A DNA stretch of 64,000 nucleotides. Origin: Vicinamibacterales bacterium (GTDB lineage: Bacteria; Acidobacteriota; Vicinamibacteria; Vicinamibacterales; UBA8438). Shown here piece after piece: positions 26,828 through 35,688 of the stretch. Positions within the stretch are counted from its first letter, which is position 1. Each line of letters opens with the position of its first letter. The stretch is taken from assembly GCA_958296065.1 (NCBI GenBank), contig CATQHX010000005.1, positions 33,807 through 97,806 of the forward strand, read 5' to 3'. Under the pieces are notes generated by a model. That model searched no databases, was not told the origin of the DNA, and worked only from the letters and a program-made list of their open reading frames with translations. A program made the position numbers and the translations under genes.

Positions 26828-29322
26828 GACCGCGCTCTCCTCAACTGGAACGGATCGCTCCGCACCACGCTCAGAACAATGGACTGCAACCGGTAGCCGC
26901 CGTCCGCCGTCTCGCGCAGGATCCGCCGCACCGTCGGCAGGTCGGCGTGCGTCAGCCCGCGGCCGAGGGCGTAGGTCAGCAGCTTCTCCGTCATCGTCGT
27001 CACGAAGCGCTCCGGACGCCGCACCAGGGCGGCGCGCAACTCCGCCACGCCGTCGAACGCCGCGCCGTCCGGCAGGACGCCGGACGCGTCGATCGGGTTG
27101 AACGACTCGTCGACCACCCGCCAGCGCCCGATCGCGTCGAAGTTCTCCAGTGCGAAGCCGGCCGGATCGATCATCGCGTGGCAGGCCGCGCAGGCCGGGT
27201 TGTCCCGATGCGCCTGCATCCGCTCGCGCAGCGTCGCCGTCTTCGCCTGCGTCTTGCGGTCGACCAGCGCAGGCACGTTCGGCGGCGGGTCCGGCGGCGG
27301 GGTGCCGAGGATGTTGTTGAGGATCCACTTGCCGCGCAGCACCGGCGAGGTCCGGATGGCGTGCGACGTCAGCGTCAGGATGCTGCCGTGCCCGAGCAGG
27401 CCCCGGCGGGGACTCGCGACCGGCAGCGACACCCGCCGGAAGTGACTCCCCTGCACGTTCGGGACGCCGTAGTGCGCCGCGAGCCGCTCATTCAGGAACG
27501 TGTAGTCGGCCGTCAACAGCTCCAGCGCCGGCCGGTTCTCCCGCACGAGGCTGTCGAAGAAGAGCTCCGTCTCGCGAATCATCCCGCGGCGCAGCGACTC
27601 GTCGAACGCGAGCGCGTACGGATCGCCGGGCCGCACCGCCAGGTCGGCCAGGTTGCGAAGCTGCAGCCACTGTCCGGCGAAATTGCTGGTGAGCGCACCG
27701 GCGCGCGGGTCGGCCAGCAGGCGCCGCACCTGCCGTTGCAACTCCGCCGGATCCTGCAGTCGGCCGGTCTCGGCCACCCGCAGCAACTCGTCGTCGGGGA
27801 TGCTGCTCCAGAGGAAGAACGAGAGCCGGGACGCGAGCTCGAGGTCGCTGATGCGGTAGACCTCGGCGTCCGCCAGATCCGGGGGCGCCGCCTCGACGCG
27901 GAAGAGGAAGTCCGGGCTCGCCAGCAACCAGCGCAGCGCCAGCTCGATACCCGCCTCGAACGAGCCGCCGGCCGCGCGCTCGTCCGCGTAGAAGCCGAGC
28001 AACGTGGCACGGTCGTCGGCGGTTACCGGACGCCGGTAGGCGAGGCGCGCCAGCGAGGACAGGATGCGAGCGGCGCAGCGGGTCTCTTCGTCCGGCGTCG
28101 CGTGCGCCGGCCGGCACGTGAAGATCCGCGCCCGGCTCGGCGTCTCCCCCGCCCCCTGCGGATTGTAGGGGCCCGTGATCGTCACACTCGAGACAATGGG
28201 GATCGGCCCCGCCGCTCCGCCGCGCCGGGGATTCTGGAACGGCAGCCGGACCTGCTCGACCAGCGTCGCCGGATTGCGGAAGAACGTCACCCCGACGTCG
28301 TGAGGGCCGGCGGGAACGGGCACGCGCACCGTCACGCTCGACGCGTTGGCGTACGGGTTCGGTGCGCCGCCCGCAGCCGGCGGCGCGAGCGTGACCACCT
28401 CCACCTGCTCGCCGTCGACGGTGATCTCCAACCGGTGCGGGACGCTCACATTGCGCGACCGCCCCAGCTCGACCTGGATGTCGTACTCCGCCTGCTGCGG
28501 AAACAGGTGGGTCACCAGCGCACCGCCGCGGGTGCCGAACGGCAGCCGGTCCATGCGGTCGTGCTGCTGCATGTCGGTGGCCAGGCGGTAGGTTTCGCCC
28601 ACCACCGCCGGCGGCGGGCTCCCGATCGCGCGCCGGCTGACCGTCCTGGCCGCCGCGAGGTAACGTTCCAGCAGCGACTGCGACATCCGCAGCGCGGTCC
28701 CGATGTTGTCGAATCCGTAGCTGGAGTCATCGGCCGGCAGCAGCGCGTCGACGTCCACCTCCAGGGCCAGCAGGTCGCGGACCGCGTTGCGGTACTCGGC
28801 GCGGTTGAGGCGGTGCAGCGGCGCCGTCCGGCCGGGGTCGGGGCGCACGGCCGCCGCCCGATCCAGCTCGCCCTCCAGCCACGTCACGAACTCGAGCGTG
28901 CCTGCATCGTCCGGCCGCGGCCGGCCCGCCGGCGGCATCATCCCCCCGCGCAGCTTGCGGACCACCTTCTCCCACGCTTCGGGACGCTCGCCGACAGCGT
29001 CGAGATCCAGCGTATCGAGAGTCAGTCCCATGGCGCGGAGCTGGCTGACGAGCGGCGAGGGAGCGCCGCCACGGCCCGTCACCAGGCGCTCGTTGTGGCA
29101 GGTGACGCAGTAGCGGTCGAGCAGCGCGCGATACGGGGCCGCCCCTTCCGTCCCACCCTCGGCTCCCGCCGCGCCGGATGCGGATTCCTGCGAACCCGCG
29201 GCTTGCGCAGCCTCTACGGAAGGTGACAGCGCAACGGCGAGCCCACCCTGTGCCAGCCAGCCACCGGCCTGCAGGAACGCTGCAGCGATGAAGGCGCAGG
29301 CGGCGAGCAGCTTCCCGCTCAC
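26824..29322 (-). CDS. DUF1592-family cytochrome c-like protein
   Basis: A large exported protein of about 832 aa. The frame is open to 29367, but a GTG at 29322 has GGGAGG about 9 bases upstream and leads directly into a signal peptide (GKLLAACAFIAAAFLQAGGW). The domain order is a haem-binding segment (RYCVTCHNERLV), DUF1587, DUF1595, DUF1592 and DUF1588 (PACAACHAMIDPAGFALENF), then DUF1585 (TEKLLTYALGRGL). Two CxxCH-like haem sites are visible (CVTCH and CAACH). These proteins are found with DUF1552 partners and are suspected to take part in oxidative breakdown of polymers or in electron transfer; no reaction is proven. Confidence 0.88.
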   Translation of the reverse strand: MSGKLLAACAFIAAAFLQAGGWLAQGGLAVALSPSVEAAQAAGSQESASGAAGAEGGTEGAAPYRALLDRYCVTCHNERLVTGRGGAPSPLVSQLRAMGLTLDTLDLDAVGERPEAWEKVVRKLRGGMMPPAGRPRPDDAGTLEFVTWLEGELDRAAAVRPDPGRTAPLHRLNRAEYRNAVRDLLALEVDVDALLPADDSSYGFDNIGTALRMSQSLLERYLAAARTVSRRAIGSPPPAVVGETYRLATDMQQHDRMDRLPFGTRGGALVTHLFPQQAEYDIQVELGRSRNVSVPHRLEITVDGEQVEVVTLAPPAAGGAPNPYANASSVTVRVPVPAGPHDVGVTFFRNPATLVEQVRLPFQNPRRGGAAGPIPIVSSVTITGPYNPQGAGETPSRARIFTCRPAHATPDEETRCAARILSSLARLAYRRPVTADDRATLLGFYADERAAGGSFEAGIELALRWLLASPDFLFRVEAAPPDLADAEVYRISDLELASRLSFFLWSSIPDDELLRVAETGRLQDPAELQRQVRRLLADPRAGALTSNFAGQWLQLRNLADLAVRPGDPYALAFDESLRRGMIRETELFFDSLVRENRPALELLTADYTFLNERLAAHYGVPNVQGSHFRRVSLPVASPRRGLLGHGSILTLTSHAIRTSPVLRGKWILNNILGTPPPDPPPNVPALVDRKTQAKTATLRERMQAHRDNPACAACHAMIDPAGFALENFDAIGRWRVVDESFNPIDASGVLPDGAAFDGVAELRAALVRRPERFVTTMTEKLLTYALGRGLTHADLPTVRRILRETADGGYRLQSIVLSVVRSDPFQLRRARS

Positions 29323-29468
29323 ACCGATTCCTCCCTGCCGGCCGAGGAATCGCAGCACATCCTCCACGGCTCACCGCGCCGTCTGAGCCGGCCACGCCCC
29401 ACGACCTCGTGAAGACGCGCGCACACCCGCTCGTCGATGGCGATGGTGAGCTCTCGCTGCATGCTCAT
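29319..29468 (-). pseudogene. truncated antitoxin remnant
   Basis: A 49-codon minus-strand frame: MSMQRELTIAIDERVCARLH, EVVGRGR. This is the start of the small antitoxin that reads RELTI-IDE-VY-GLH-VVGRG in other genomes. After GRGR the sequence departs from the family and runs out at TGA 29319, overlapping the GTG start of the DUF1592 gene. It is probably a dead fragment. The frame could also act as a leader for the downstream gene. Confidence 0.45.
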
Positions 29469-29485
29469 GCGTATGTTACCGCGTG

Positions 29486-29655
29486 CGGGCGCATGCCACT
29501 CGATCCGCCTTCCGCGAACTCCTCGACCTCGAAGTGCTCGTGGTGCGCCGCTACGTGCTTGCCGGCAAGGTGACGCCGGACCGGGCCGCCGCCGCCGTGC
29601 GGAGCCTGTTCGACGATCCGCTCGCCAACGCGCCTCACCTTGCGATCCCGGTCGA
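29486..29655 (+). pseudogene. PIN-domain (VapC-like) toxin fragment
   Basis: Plus-strand residues AFRELLDLEVLVVRRYVLAG, KVTPDRAAAAVRSLFDDPLA and NAPHLAIP correspond to the middle of VapC-type PIN toxins, where ELLDLEVL-x-VLRR-x3-AG-LT-x2-RAA-AL is typical and supplies one catalytic glutamate. The N-terminal aspartate strand and the C-terminal part are missing. It is head-to-head with the antitoxin remnant. Coordinates are approximate. Confidence 0.45.
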
Positions 29656-29677
29656 AGTCGTCACCGCTGCGGCTGCG

Positions 29678-32600
29678 TCAGAACGGCAGGCCCACGCGCA
29701 CGTAATGGCGCGGCCCGTCCCGCTCGACCAGCGGGAACGCCGTACCGACGCGCAGCCGCAACGGGACCCCGTACAGGACGAGCAGGTCGGTGCTGACCTC
29801 GACACCGGCCGACAGCAGGGCGCGGAGTCCGGGACGCTCCTCCCCGGCAGTCGATGCGCCGCCCCACGCATTGCCGCCGTCGAGGAAGGCGGACCCGAAG
29901 ATGCGGTCGACGTGCAGCGGCAACGTCCCGCGCCCGCGATTGACGAGCGCGAGCGGCGCGCGCAGCTCCACGGAAGTGGACCATGCGAAGCGGCCCGACC
30001 GCGTCGACGTCTCGTAGCCCCGGACCGGAAAGAAAACCGAGCCGCCCAGCAGCGTGGGGGTTCCCGGCAGCGGCAGGTCGCCACCGGATGCGCCACCCAG
30101 CGCAAAGTAGCCGGTCTGCGAGCCCGGCCCGCGAGCCATTCCGCCGCTCGCCCGCACCGCCAGCACCGGCGCCGCGAATCCCGGCCCCGGCAACGGAACG
30201 TAGGCCCGCAACCGGCCGATGAGATCGTCCACGGAGAGATCGAACCCGCCCTGCCCGGCGAGCGCGCCCGGAACGTCGAGGTCGTCGCGTGTCCGGGCGC
30301 GCAGGTACAGCCCCGCCCCACGCGCGTTGCCCATCTGGAACGCATGCGATCGCGCGGTGGAGACGCTGAACGAGACGGCGTACTCGCTCAGGAGGCCGCC
30401 GGGCCGCGAGAGGCGAAAACCGTCCGTCGACCGCAGGGCGTCGTCCAGCACTTCCCGGTCGCTCCGAACCAGCCCCGCCGAGAGCCTCAGCGACGTCGAC
30501 AGGCGCACGCCGGGCCGGCGAACCCGCACGGACCCGGCCAGCCGCCGCTCCCGCTCCAGGACGAAGAAGGTCTCCGGCGATCCCGCCGCTCCCGCCGCCG
30601 GGCGGCGCACCCGGACCCCGTCGTCGTCCCATGCCTGGGAGGCGGTCACGCGGATGGTCGGGTTCCCCAGGCCCCGATACTCGTACGACACGTCGCCCTC
30701 TCCCCGGCCGCCCGACGTGAAGACCTGCGCCCCGACCTCGTAGGCATGCCTGCCGACGAGGTCGAAGCCCGACGTGCGGCCGCCGACCGCGTAGCCGGGG
30801 ATCTCGGTGCGCGGCACCTCGACGCCGTCGACCGAGGTCTTGGCGGTCACCAGCGGCTCCCTGATCACCGGCAACCAGTACCTCGGATACAGGGTCGAGA
30901 ACGGCGAGTAATCGCGGACCGGGCTCTCCCGGTCGCGCGACGGCGTTCCGGCCGTATCGCCGGCATCCGGCGCTGTGACCCCCGCGGCCGAACCGGTGGA
31001 GGCGACGGGCCCAGGGTCCGCGCCAGCGGTAGAGCCGAGCCGTCCGGCACGCGCGGCGCAGACCTCCCCCGTTGCGGCATCGTCCCCCGATGCGCGGTCG
31101 GAAGCCGCGCCGGGGGCGGGGGGCGCGGCATGGGAAACACCGCCCTTGTCGCAACGGGCCGGCGGCGGAGGCGCGGGCAGGGCGGCCCCCGGGGCGAATC
31201 GGACCCTTTCCACCTCCCAGCCGTCGACGTGATATCCCGAGAAATAGAGCCACTCGCCAGCGGGATCGACACTCGGGAATGCCGCTCCCGTCCGCAGGTT
31301 CGTCAGCATGACGGGCGGGCCGACCGCGCCGGTGAGCGGATCGACCTCCGCTCCCAGGATGTTCGGGATGCCGGTCCGGTCCGACGACCAGACCAGATAG
31401 CGGCCATCCGCGTTCCATCGCGGCGCGAGGTCGAGGGCCCGGTCGCGGGTCACCTCGTGCGTCACGCGCCCGGCGACATCGAGGATGACCACGTCGTGCC
31501 GGCGCTCCGTCCAGCGGCTCGCGGCGACCCAACGCCCGTCGGGCGAAACTGCGGGGTAGGCCCAGTAGGTGCCGGCCTCCGGCGCCACCAGCGTCCGAAT
31601 CGTCCCGTCCAGGAGATCGACCCGGGCCAGACCGTTCGTGCCGCCGCCCTCCATCACGGCAACCGCCCACGTCCCCTCGGGACCGGCCGACGGCGCGGTC
31701 AGCCTGGCGCCCTCGGTCACTCGCCGCACCGTCCCGTCGTGGCTTGCCACGTACAGGTCGCTGAACACCCGGTAGCGGTCCGCGTAGTCGCGCTGCGCGA
31801 AGACGATCTCCCCGGCCGACAGCACATCGAACGGACCGCGGTTGTTGATCCTCGTCACGGTGGCCGGATCGCCGCCGTCGCGAGCCATGGCCACCAGCCG
31901 CGGGTACGACCGTCCATCGGACCGGACGTAGATCAGCGCGCTGCCGTCCGGCGACACCATCGGATGGAGCCCGTAGCGGGCGTTCCGCGTCAACGCTTCC
32001 GGCTCGCTGATCGGGCCGAACGCGGCGAGCTCTCCGTCGAGGCGGCTCAGGCGTGCCTGCACCTCGTTTGCCCAGGCGGTCCATTCGCTCGACAGCGACG
32101 CGCCGAACGCACGGCGACCCGCCGCGTTCAACCGCGGCAGCGGCAGTTGCGCCGCCGGGCGCGCGACCGCCTCGACGAACGCGGCCATGCCGTCGCGGCC
32201 GTGCTTGTCGAGCAGATAGTCGAAAAAGAGGGAGCCGTAGGCATAGCGGCGAACGCCGCCCGGCCACTGTGGCGAGTTGCCTCCCGCCTGTCCGATGCTC
32301 TCGAAGCGGCCCTCCAGCGCCGCGGTCCGCAGCACCATCCGGTGGAATGTCCCGTGCACCCTGCCTGCGCCGGTGAGCGCGGACTCGTACCAGGTCGCCA
32401 GTCCCTCGACGACCCAGCCGGGAACGACGGTGCCCGGGAAAGTCAGGGGGGTTTGCGCACGCCCGAACAGGGCACGGAAGATCCTGCCCAGCGTCCCGCC
32501 GTAGTCGAGGTGGAAGACGTGCGCCAGCTCATGGGTGATCAGCAGCTCGAGCCAGTCGTCGAAGTAGGCCAGCGCCAGATCGTCGGCGGGAGGGCGGGCG

Positions 32601-32911
32601 TAGAGGACGATCCGGTTGGACGGCCAGATCCTGGCGAAACCGTTCGAAGCGTCGACATGATCGGTCAGGACGACGTCTATCGGCCCGGGCGGCCCCTGGC
32701 GGAACTGCGCCGTGAGCTTGCGGTACGCGTGCTCGGCCAGAGTTGCGGCCCGCCCGCCGAGTTCGCCCAGATGCTCGGGAAAGGTGACGCGAAAGTGCTC
32801 GGTCTCGACCGTGCGCCATGCTTCGTCAGGCGGAACCTGGGCCCACACCGGACCGGTCGCCAGCAGGCAGGTGAGCACCGCTGTTCGGAAGCGGGACGCT
32901 CGACAACGCAT
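29678..32911 (-). CDS. gluzincin peptidase-TolB propeller-BamA-like barrel protein
   Basis: A 1077-aa exported protein. I chose the ATG at 32911 because it leads straight into a signal peptide (RTAVLTCLLATGPVWAQ); the frame is open to 33001. Residues about 30-260 form a gluzincin-like domain with HELAH (His127, Glu128, His131) and a later glutamate in VPGWVVEGLATWYES. A TolB/WD40-like propeller follows (LHPMVSPDGSALIYVRSDGR, YPAVSPDGRWVAASRWTERR, APRWNADGRYLVWSSDRTGI, FPSVDPAGEWLYFSGYHVDG). An Ala/Pro-rich linker leads to a C-terminal beta-barrel like BamA/surface antigens, ending LVERDGPRHYVRVGLPF. It is probably an outer-membrane protein with a periplasmic metallopeptidase head. The catalytic motif is intact; the substrate is unknown. 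Confidence 0.82.
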   Translation of the reverse strand: MRCRASRFRTAVLTCLLATGPVWAQVPPDEAWRTVETEHFRVTFPEHLGELGGRAATLAEHAYRKLTAQFRQGPPGPIDVVLTDHVDASNGFARIWPSNRIVLYARPPADDLALAYFDDWLELLITHELAHVFHLDYGGTLGRIFRALFGRAQTPLTFPGTVVPGWVVEGLATWYESALTGAGRVHGTFHRMVLRTAALEGRFESIGQAGGNSPQWPGGVRRYAYGSLFFDYLLDKHGRDGMAAFVEAVARPAAQLPLPRLNAAGRRAFGASLSSEWTAWANEVQARLSRLDGELAAFGPISEPEALTRNARYGLHPMVSPDGSALIYVRSDGRSYPRLVAMARDGGDPATVTRINNRGPFDVLSAGEIVFAQRDYADRYRVFSDLYVASHDGTVRRVTEGARLTAPSAGPEGTWAVAVMEGGGTNGLARVDLLDGTIRTLVAPEAGTYWAYPAVSPDGRWVAASRWTERRHDVVILDVAGRVTHEVTRDRALDLAPRWNADGRYLVWSSDRTGIPNILGAEVDPLTGAVGPPVMLTNLRTGAAFPSVDPAGEWLYFSGYHVDGWEVERVRFAPGAALPAPPPPARCDKGGVSHAAPPAPGAASDRASGDDAATGEVCAARAGRLGSTAGADPGPVASTGSAAGVTAPDAGDTAGTPSRDRESPVRDYSPFSTLYPRYWLPVIREPLVTAKTSVDGVEVPRTEIPGYAVGGRTSGFDLVGRHAYEVGAQVFTSGGRGEGDVSYEYRGLGNPTIRVTASQAWDDDGVRVRRPAAGAAGSPETFFVLERERRLAGSVRVRRPGVRLSTSLRLSAGLVRSDREVLDDALRSTDGFRLSRPGGLLSEYAVSFSVSTARSHAFQMGNARGAGLYLRARTRDDLDVPGALAGQGGFDLSVDDLIGRLRAYVPLPGPGFAAPVLAVRASGGMARGPGSQTGYFALGGASGGDLPLPGTPTLLGGSVFFPVRGYETSTRSGRFAWSTSVELRAPLALVNRGRGTLPLHVDRIFGSAFLDGGNAWGGASTAGEERPGLRALLSAGVEVSTDLLVLYGVPLRLRVGTAFPLVERDGPRHYVRVGLPF

Positions 32912-33113
32912 CGTGGTTCGACTGCGCGGCAGACTGGCTCCTTCCAGCCTGCCGGGAGACTCGAGCCGCCGAGGGTCAGGCACCTGCCGGCTCGGCGCCA
33001 ACCGCGCCGGGCCGGCGTCCGCGCCGCCGACTCGCTGAATCCGGCGGAGTGAGGTCCGCGCCGCGGCAGGAGACGCGAAGCGCCCGCATCGCGCGGCGCG
33101 GCCAAGGAGGCGT

Positions 33114-34076
33114 CTACTCCTCCTGGAGCCACTGCAGGATGGCTGGCGTCACGATCTCCGGCACCTGCGTGTGCGGCCCATGCCCTACGCCGGGCAGGAC
33201 GTTCAGGGTCAGCGGTCCTTCCACCCAGCGCCAGATCCCGTCCAGGGTCTCCGGCTTGAACGGTCCGCTCTCCCTCCCGTAGATCAGCAGTGTAGGGGCC
33301 TGTACCGGCGGAAACTCGCCGATGCGGAACCCGAAGCCCTCGGTCTCCATCGTGAACGGGCGCGGCGGCCAGTTGGCCTTGTAGAAGTTCGCTATCGACT
33401 CCGGGTAGAGACGCTCGTAGGCTTGCCGGCGCAGCGCCGCCAGCTCGAAGGTATCGTCCGGGCTCGGAGGCCGGCTCCGCATCCGCGCCCCGAACTCCGC
33501 GGCCGCGTTCGGGTTCTCCTGCATGCCGCGCTGGAACATGCTCGCCTGCTGCTGCTCGGTGTTCGTGACCAGTTCGCGGATGAGCCCGGCCGGATGGATC
33601 GTGCCGACCGAGACGAGCCGGGCGGTCTTCTCCGGATGGGTCATGGCGAAGTGCCAAGCGTAGAACCCGCCGCTGTCCTGCCCGACGATGATCGCCCGCT
33701 CCTCGCCGAGGTGGTCGATGATGGCGGCGATGTCGGACGAGATCTTCGCCATCGTGTACTGCTCGACGCCCTCCGGCTTGTCGCTCTTGTCCGTGCCGCG
33801 GGTGGACATCGCGACCACCCGGTAGTGCTCGGAGAGCCCGACCAACTGGTGGCGCCAGTCGAACCAGGGACCGGTGATGCTGTGGACGAAGGTCACCAGC
33901 GGGCCCTCGCCCGCCGTGTGGTAGACGATACGGACGCCGTCCGAGTCGGCGGCGCCCTCCTCCATGGCTACCGATTCGCCGCGCCAGTCCGTAATCGTCA
34001 CCTGCGCCGCAGCCACAACGGGGACGAGACCGAGCACCGCGACGACGACCGCCAGCGAAAACCACCGTGTGTTCAC
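33114..34076 (-). CDS. exported alpha/beta hydrolase, epoxide hydrolase/dehalogenase type
   Basis: A 320-aa protein with a GTG start at 34076 (GGAGG 5 bases upstream; the open frame reaches 34151) and a signal peptide (SLAVVVAVLGLVPVVAAAQ). The alpha/beta hydrolase fold shows the oxyanion segment FVHSITGPWFDWRHQLVG, in which the usual HGxP is changed to HSIT, the nucleophile elbow IIVGQDSGGFYAW with aspartate as nucleophile, and the catalytic histidine in PGVGHGPHTQVPE. Asp nucleophiles are typical of epoxide hydrolases and haloalkane dehalogenases. The HGxP to HSIT change makes substrate prediction unsafe. It is the last gene after the DUF1501 gene on the same strand. Confidence 0.83.
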   Translation of the reverse strand: MNTRWFSLAVVVAVLGLVPVVAAAQVTITDWRGESVAMEEGAADSDGVRIVYHTAGEGPLVTFVHSITGPWFDWRHQLVGLSEHYRVVAMSTRGTDKSDKPEGVEQYTMAKISSDIAAIIDHLGEERAIIVGQDSGGFYAWHFAMTHPEKTARLVSVGTIHPAGLIRELVTNTEQQQASMFQRGMQENPNAAAEFGARMRSRPPSPDDTFELAALRRQAYERLYPESIANFYKANWPPRPFTMETEGFGFRIGEFPPVQAPTLLIYGRESGPFKPETLDGIWRWVEGPLTLNVLPGVGHGPHTQVPEIVTPAILQWLQEE

Positions 34077-34156
34077 AGCATCCTCCAGATCACGCAACCA
34101 GAGAGCCCGGCAGAAACCGCCTGCCGCGCGAGGTCCGACGAAACGCGGCACCGCAT

Positions 34157-35623
34157 CTAAGCCAGCAGCTCACGCACCACGCGCGCCGGCTCGACGCCGG
34201 TCAGCTTGGCGTCCAGGCCGCGGTGCTTGTGCGTAAACCGCTGGTGGTCGATGCCGAACAGATGCAGGATCGTTGCCTGGAAGTCCCGGATGTGCACCGG
34301 GTCCTTCACGATGTTGTAGGAAAAATCGTCGGTCTCGCCGTAGACCACGCCTCCCTTGACCCCGCCGCCCGCCATCCACAGACTGAAGCAGCGCGGATGG
34401 TGGTCGCGCCCGTAGTCGGTCGGCGTCAGCCGGCCCTGCGAGTAGATGGTCCGCCCGAACTCGCCGCCCCAGATGACCAGGGTCTCGTCGAAGAGCCCAC
34501 GTTCCTTCAGATCCTGGATCAGCGCCCATGCCGCCCGATCGACGTCGCGAGCCTGCGCCGGCAGCACCTCCGGCGCGAACGCGTGCACGTCCCACCCGCG
34601 ATGATAGATCTGGACGAAGCGAACGCCCCGCTCGACGAGCCGCCGCGCCATCAACGCCGCGTTCTGGAACTTCCCGGGCTGCTTCGCGTCTTCTCCCCAG
34701 CGTTCGAACGTGCTCTCCGGCTCGCTCGACAGGTCGGCCATCTCCGGCACCGACGACTGCATCCGGAACGCCATTTCGTACTGCTGAATGCGAGCCAGGG
34801 TCTCGGGGCTGCCGATCTGCTCGTGTTGCACCCTGTTGAGATCGGCCAGGCCGTCCAGCATCTGCCGGCGCACGTCGCGCGACACGCCGTCGGGGTCGCG
34901 CAGGTACAGCACCGGGTCGGTGCCGGTCCGCATCCGGACTCCGGCGTACTCCGGCGACAGGAAGCCGGCGCTCCACAGCTTGGCCGAGATCGCCTGCACT
35001 CCCGACTTCGGGTGGCTCTTCTCGGCGTTCATCACCACGAACGTCGGCAGGTCCTCGTTCATGCTACCGAGACCGTAGGCGAACCAGGCCCCGATGCACG
35101 GGCGTCCCGGAATCTGCTGGCCCGTCTGGATGAACGTGATGCCCGGCTCGTGGTTGATGGCGTCGGTGTGCATGGAGCGGATGATCGCGATGTCGTCGGC
35201 CATGCGTGCCGTGTAGGGCAGGATCTCGGAGATCCAGGCGCCGCTCTGTCCGTGCTGGTTGAACTCGAAGACCGATGGCGCGATCGGGAAGCGGGCCTGC
35301 CCGGAAGTCATCGTCGTCAGGCGTTGGCCCTGACGGATTGAATCCGGCAGGTCCTTGTCGTACCAGTCCCGCATCTTCGGCTTGTAGTCGAGCAGGTCCA
35401 TCTGCGGCGGAGCGCCCATCATGTGCAAGTAGATGCAGCGCTTCGCCTTCGGAGCGAAGTGCGGCAATGACGGCAGGCCGCCGAAAGACGGCTCGTCCTG
35501 GGGCAACCCGAACGCATCCTCGGCCATGAGGCTTGACAGCGCAAGCCCCCCGACCCCCATCGCGACCTTGCCGAAGAACTGCCGCCGGGTCTCCGCCAGG
35601 ATGGCGTCTTTGACTGGATGCAT
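34157..35623 (-). CDS. Tat-exported DUF1501 protein
   Basis: A 488-aa protein with a twin-arginine signal (AETRRQFFGKVAMGVGGLAL) and the DUF1501 domain: RCIYLHMMGAPPQMDLLDYK, IIRSMHTDAINHEPGITFIQ, WFAYGLGSMNEDLPTFVVMN, FVQIYHRGWDVHAF, LVIWGGEFGRTIYSQG, DYGRDHHPRCFSLWMAGGGV, FQATILHLFGIDHQRFTHKH. DUF1501 proteins are sulfatase/alkaline-phosphatase-like and are partners of the PSD1 cytochrome proteins of Planctomycetes and Acidobacteria. It follows the PSD1 gene by 65 bp. Probably periplasmic; no reaction is proven. Confidence 0.9.
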   Translation of the reverse strand: MHPVKDAILAETRRQFFGKVAMGVGGLALSSLMAEDAFGLPQDEPSFGGLPSLPHFAPKAKRCIYLHMMGAPPQMDLLDYKPKMRDWYDKDLPDSIRQGQRLTTMTSGQARFPIAPSVFEFNQHGQSGAWISEILPYTARMADDIAIIRSMHTDAINHEPGITFIQTGQQIPGRPCIGAWFAYGLGSMNEDLPTFVVMNAEKSHPKSGVQAISAKLWSAGFLSPEYAGVRMRTGTDPVLYLRDPDGVSRDVRRQMLDGLADLNRVQHEQIGSPETLARIQQYEMAFRMQSSVPEMADLSSEPESTFERWGEDAKQPGKFQNAALMARRLVERGVRFVQIYHRGWDVHAFAPEVLPAQARDVDRAAWALIQDLKERGLFDETLVIWGGEFGRTIYSQGRLTPTDYGRDHHPRCFSLWMAGGGVKGGVVYGETDDFSYNIVKDPVHIRDFQATILHLFGIDHQRFTHKHRGLDAKLTGVEPARVVRELLA

Positions 35624-35688
35624 CGTGAAACCTCTCGTTGTCGGATGCGCGTGGGTCGCTACGCGTGTTCCCTGCGTTTCGTGCCCGG

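Noticed and set aside
29483..33052. 1189-codon plus-strand frame opposite the peptidase-barrel gene
   Set aside because: Arg/Pro-rich with no motif; the minus strand has a signal peptide, HELAH and propeller repeats. Only the first 55 codons resemble something (PIN fragment), which is listed separately.
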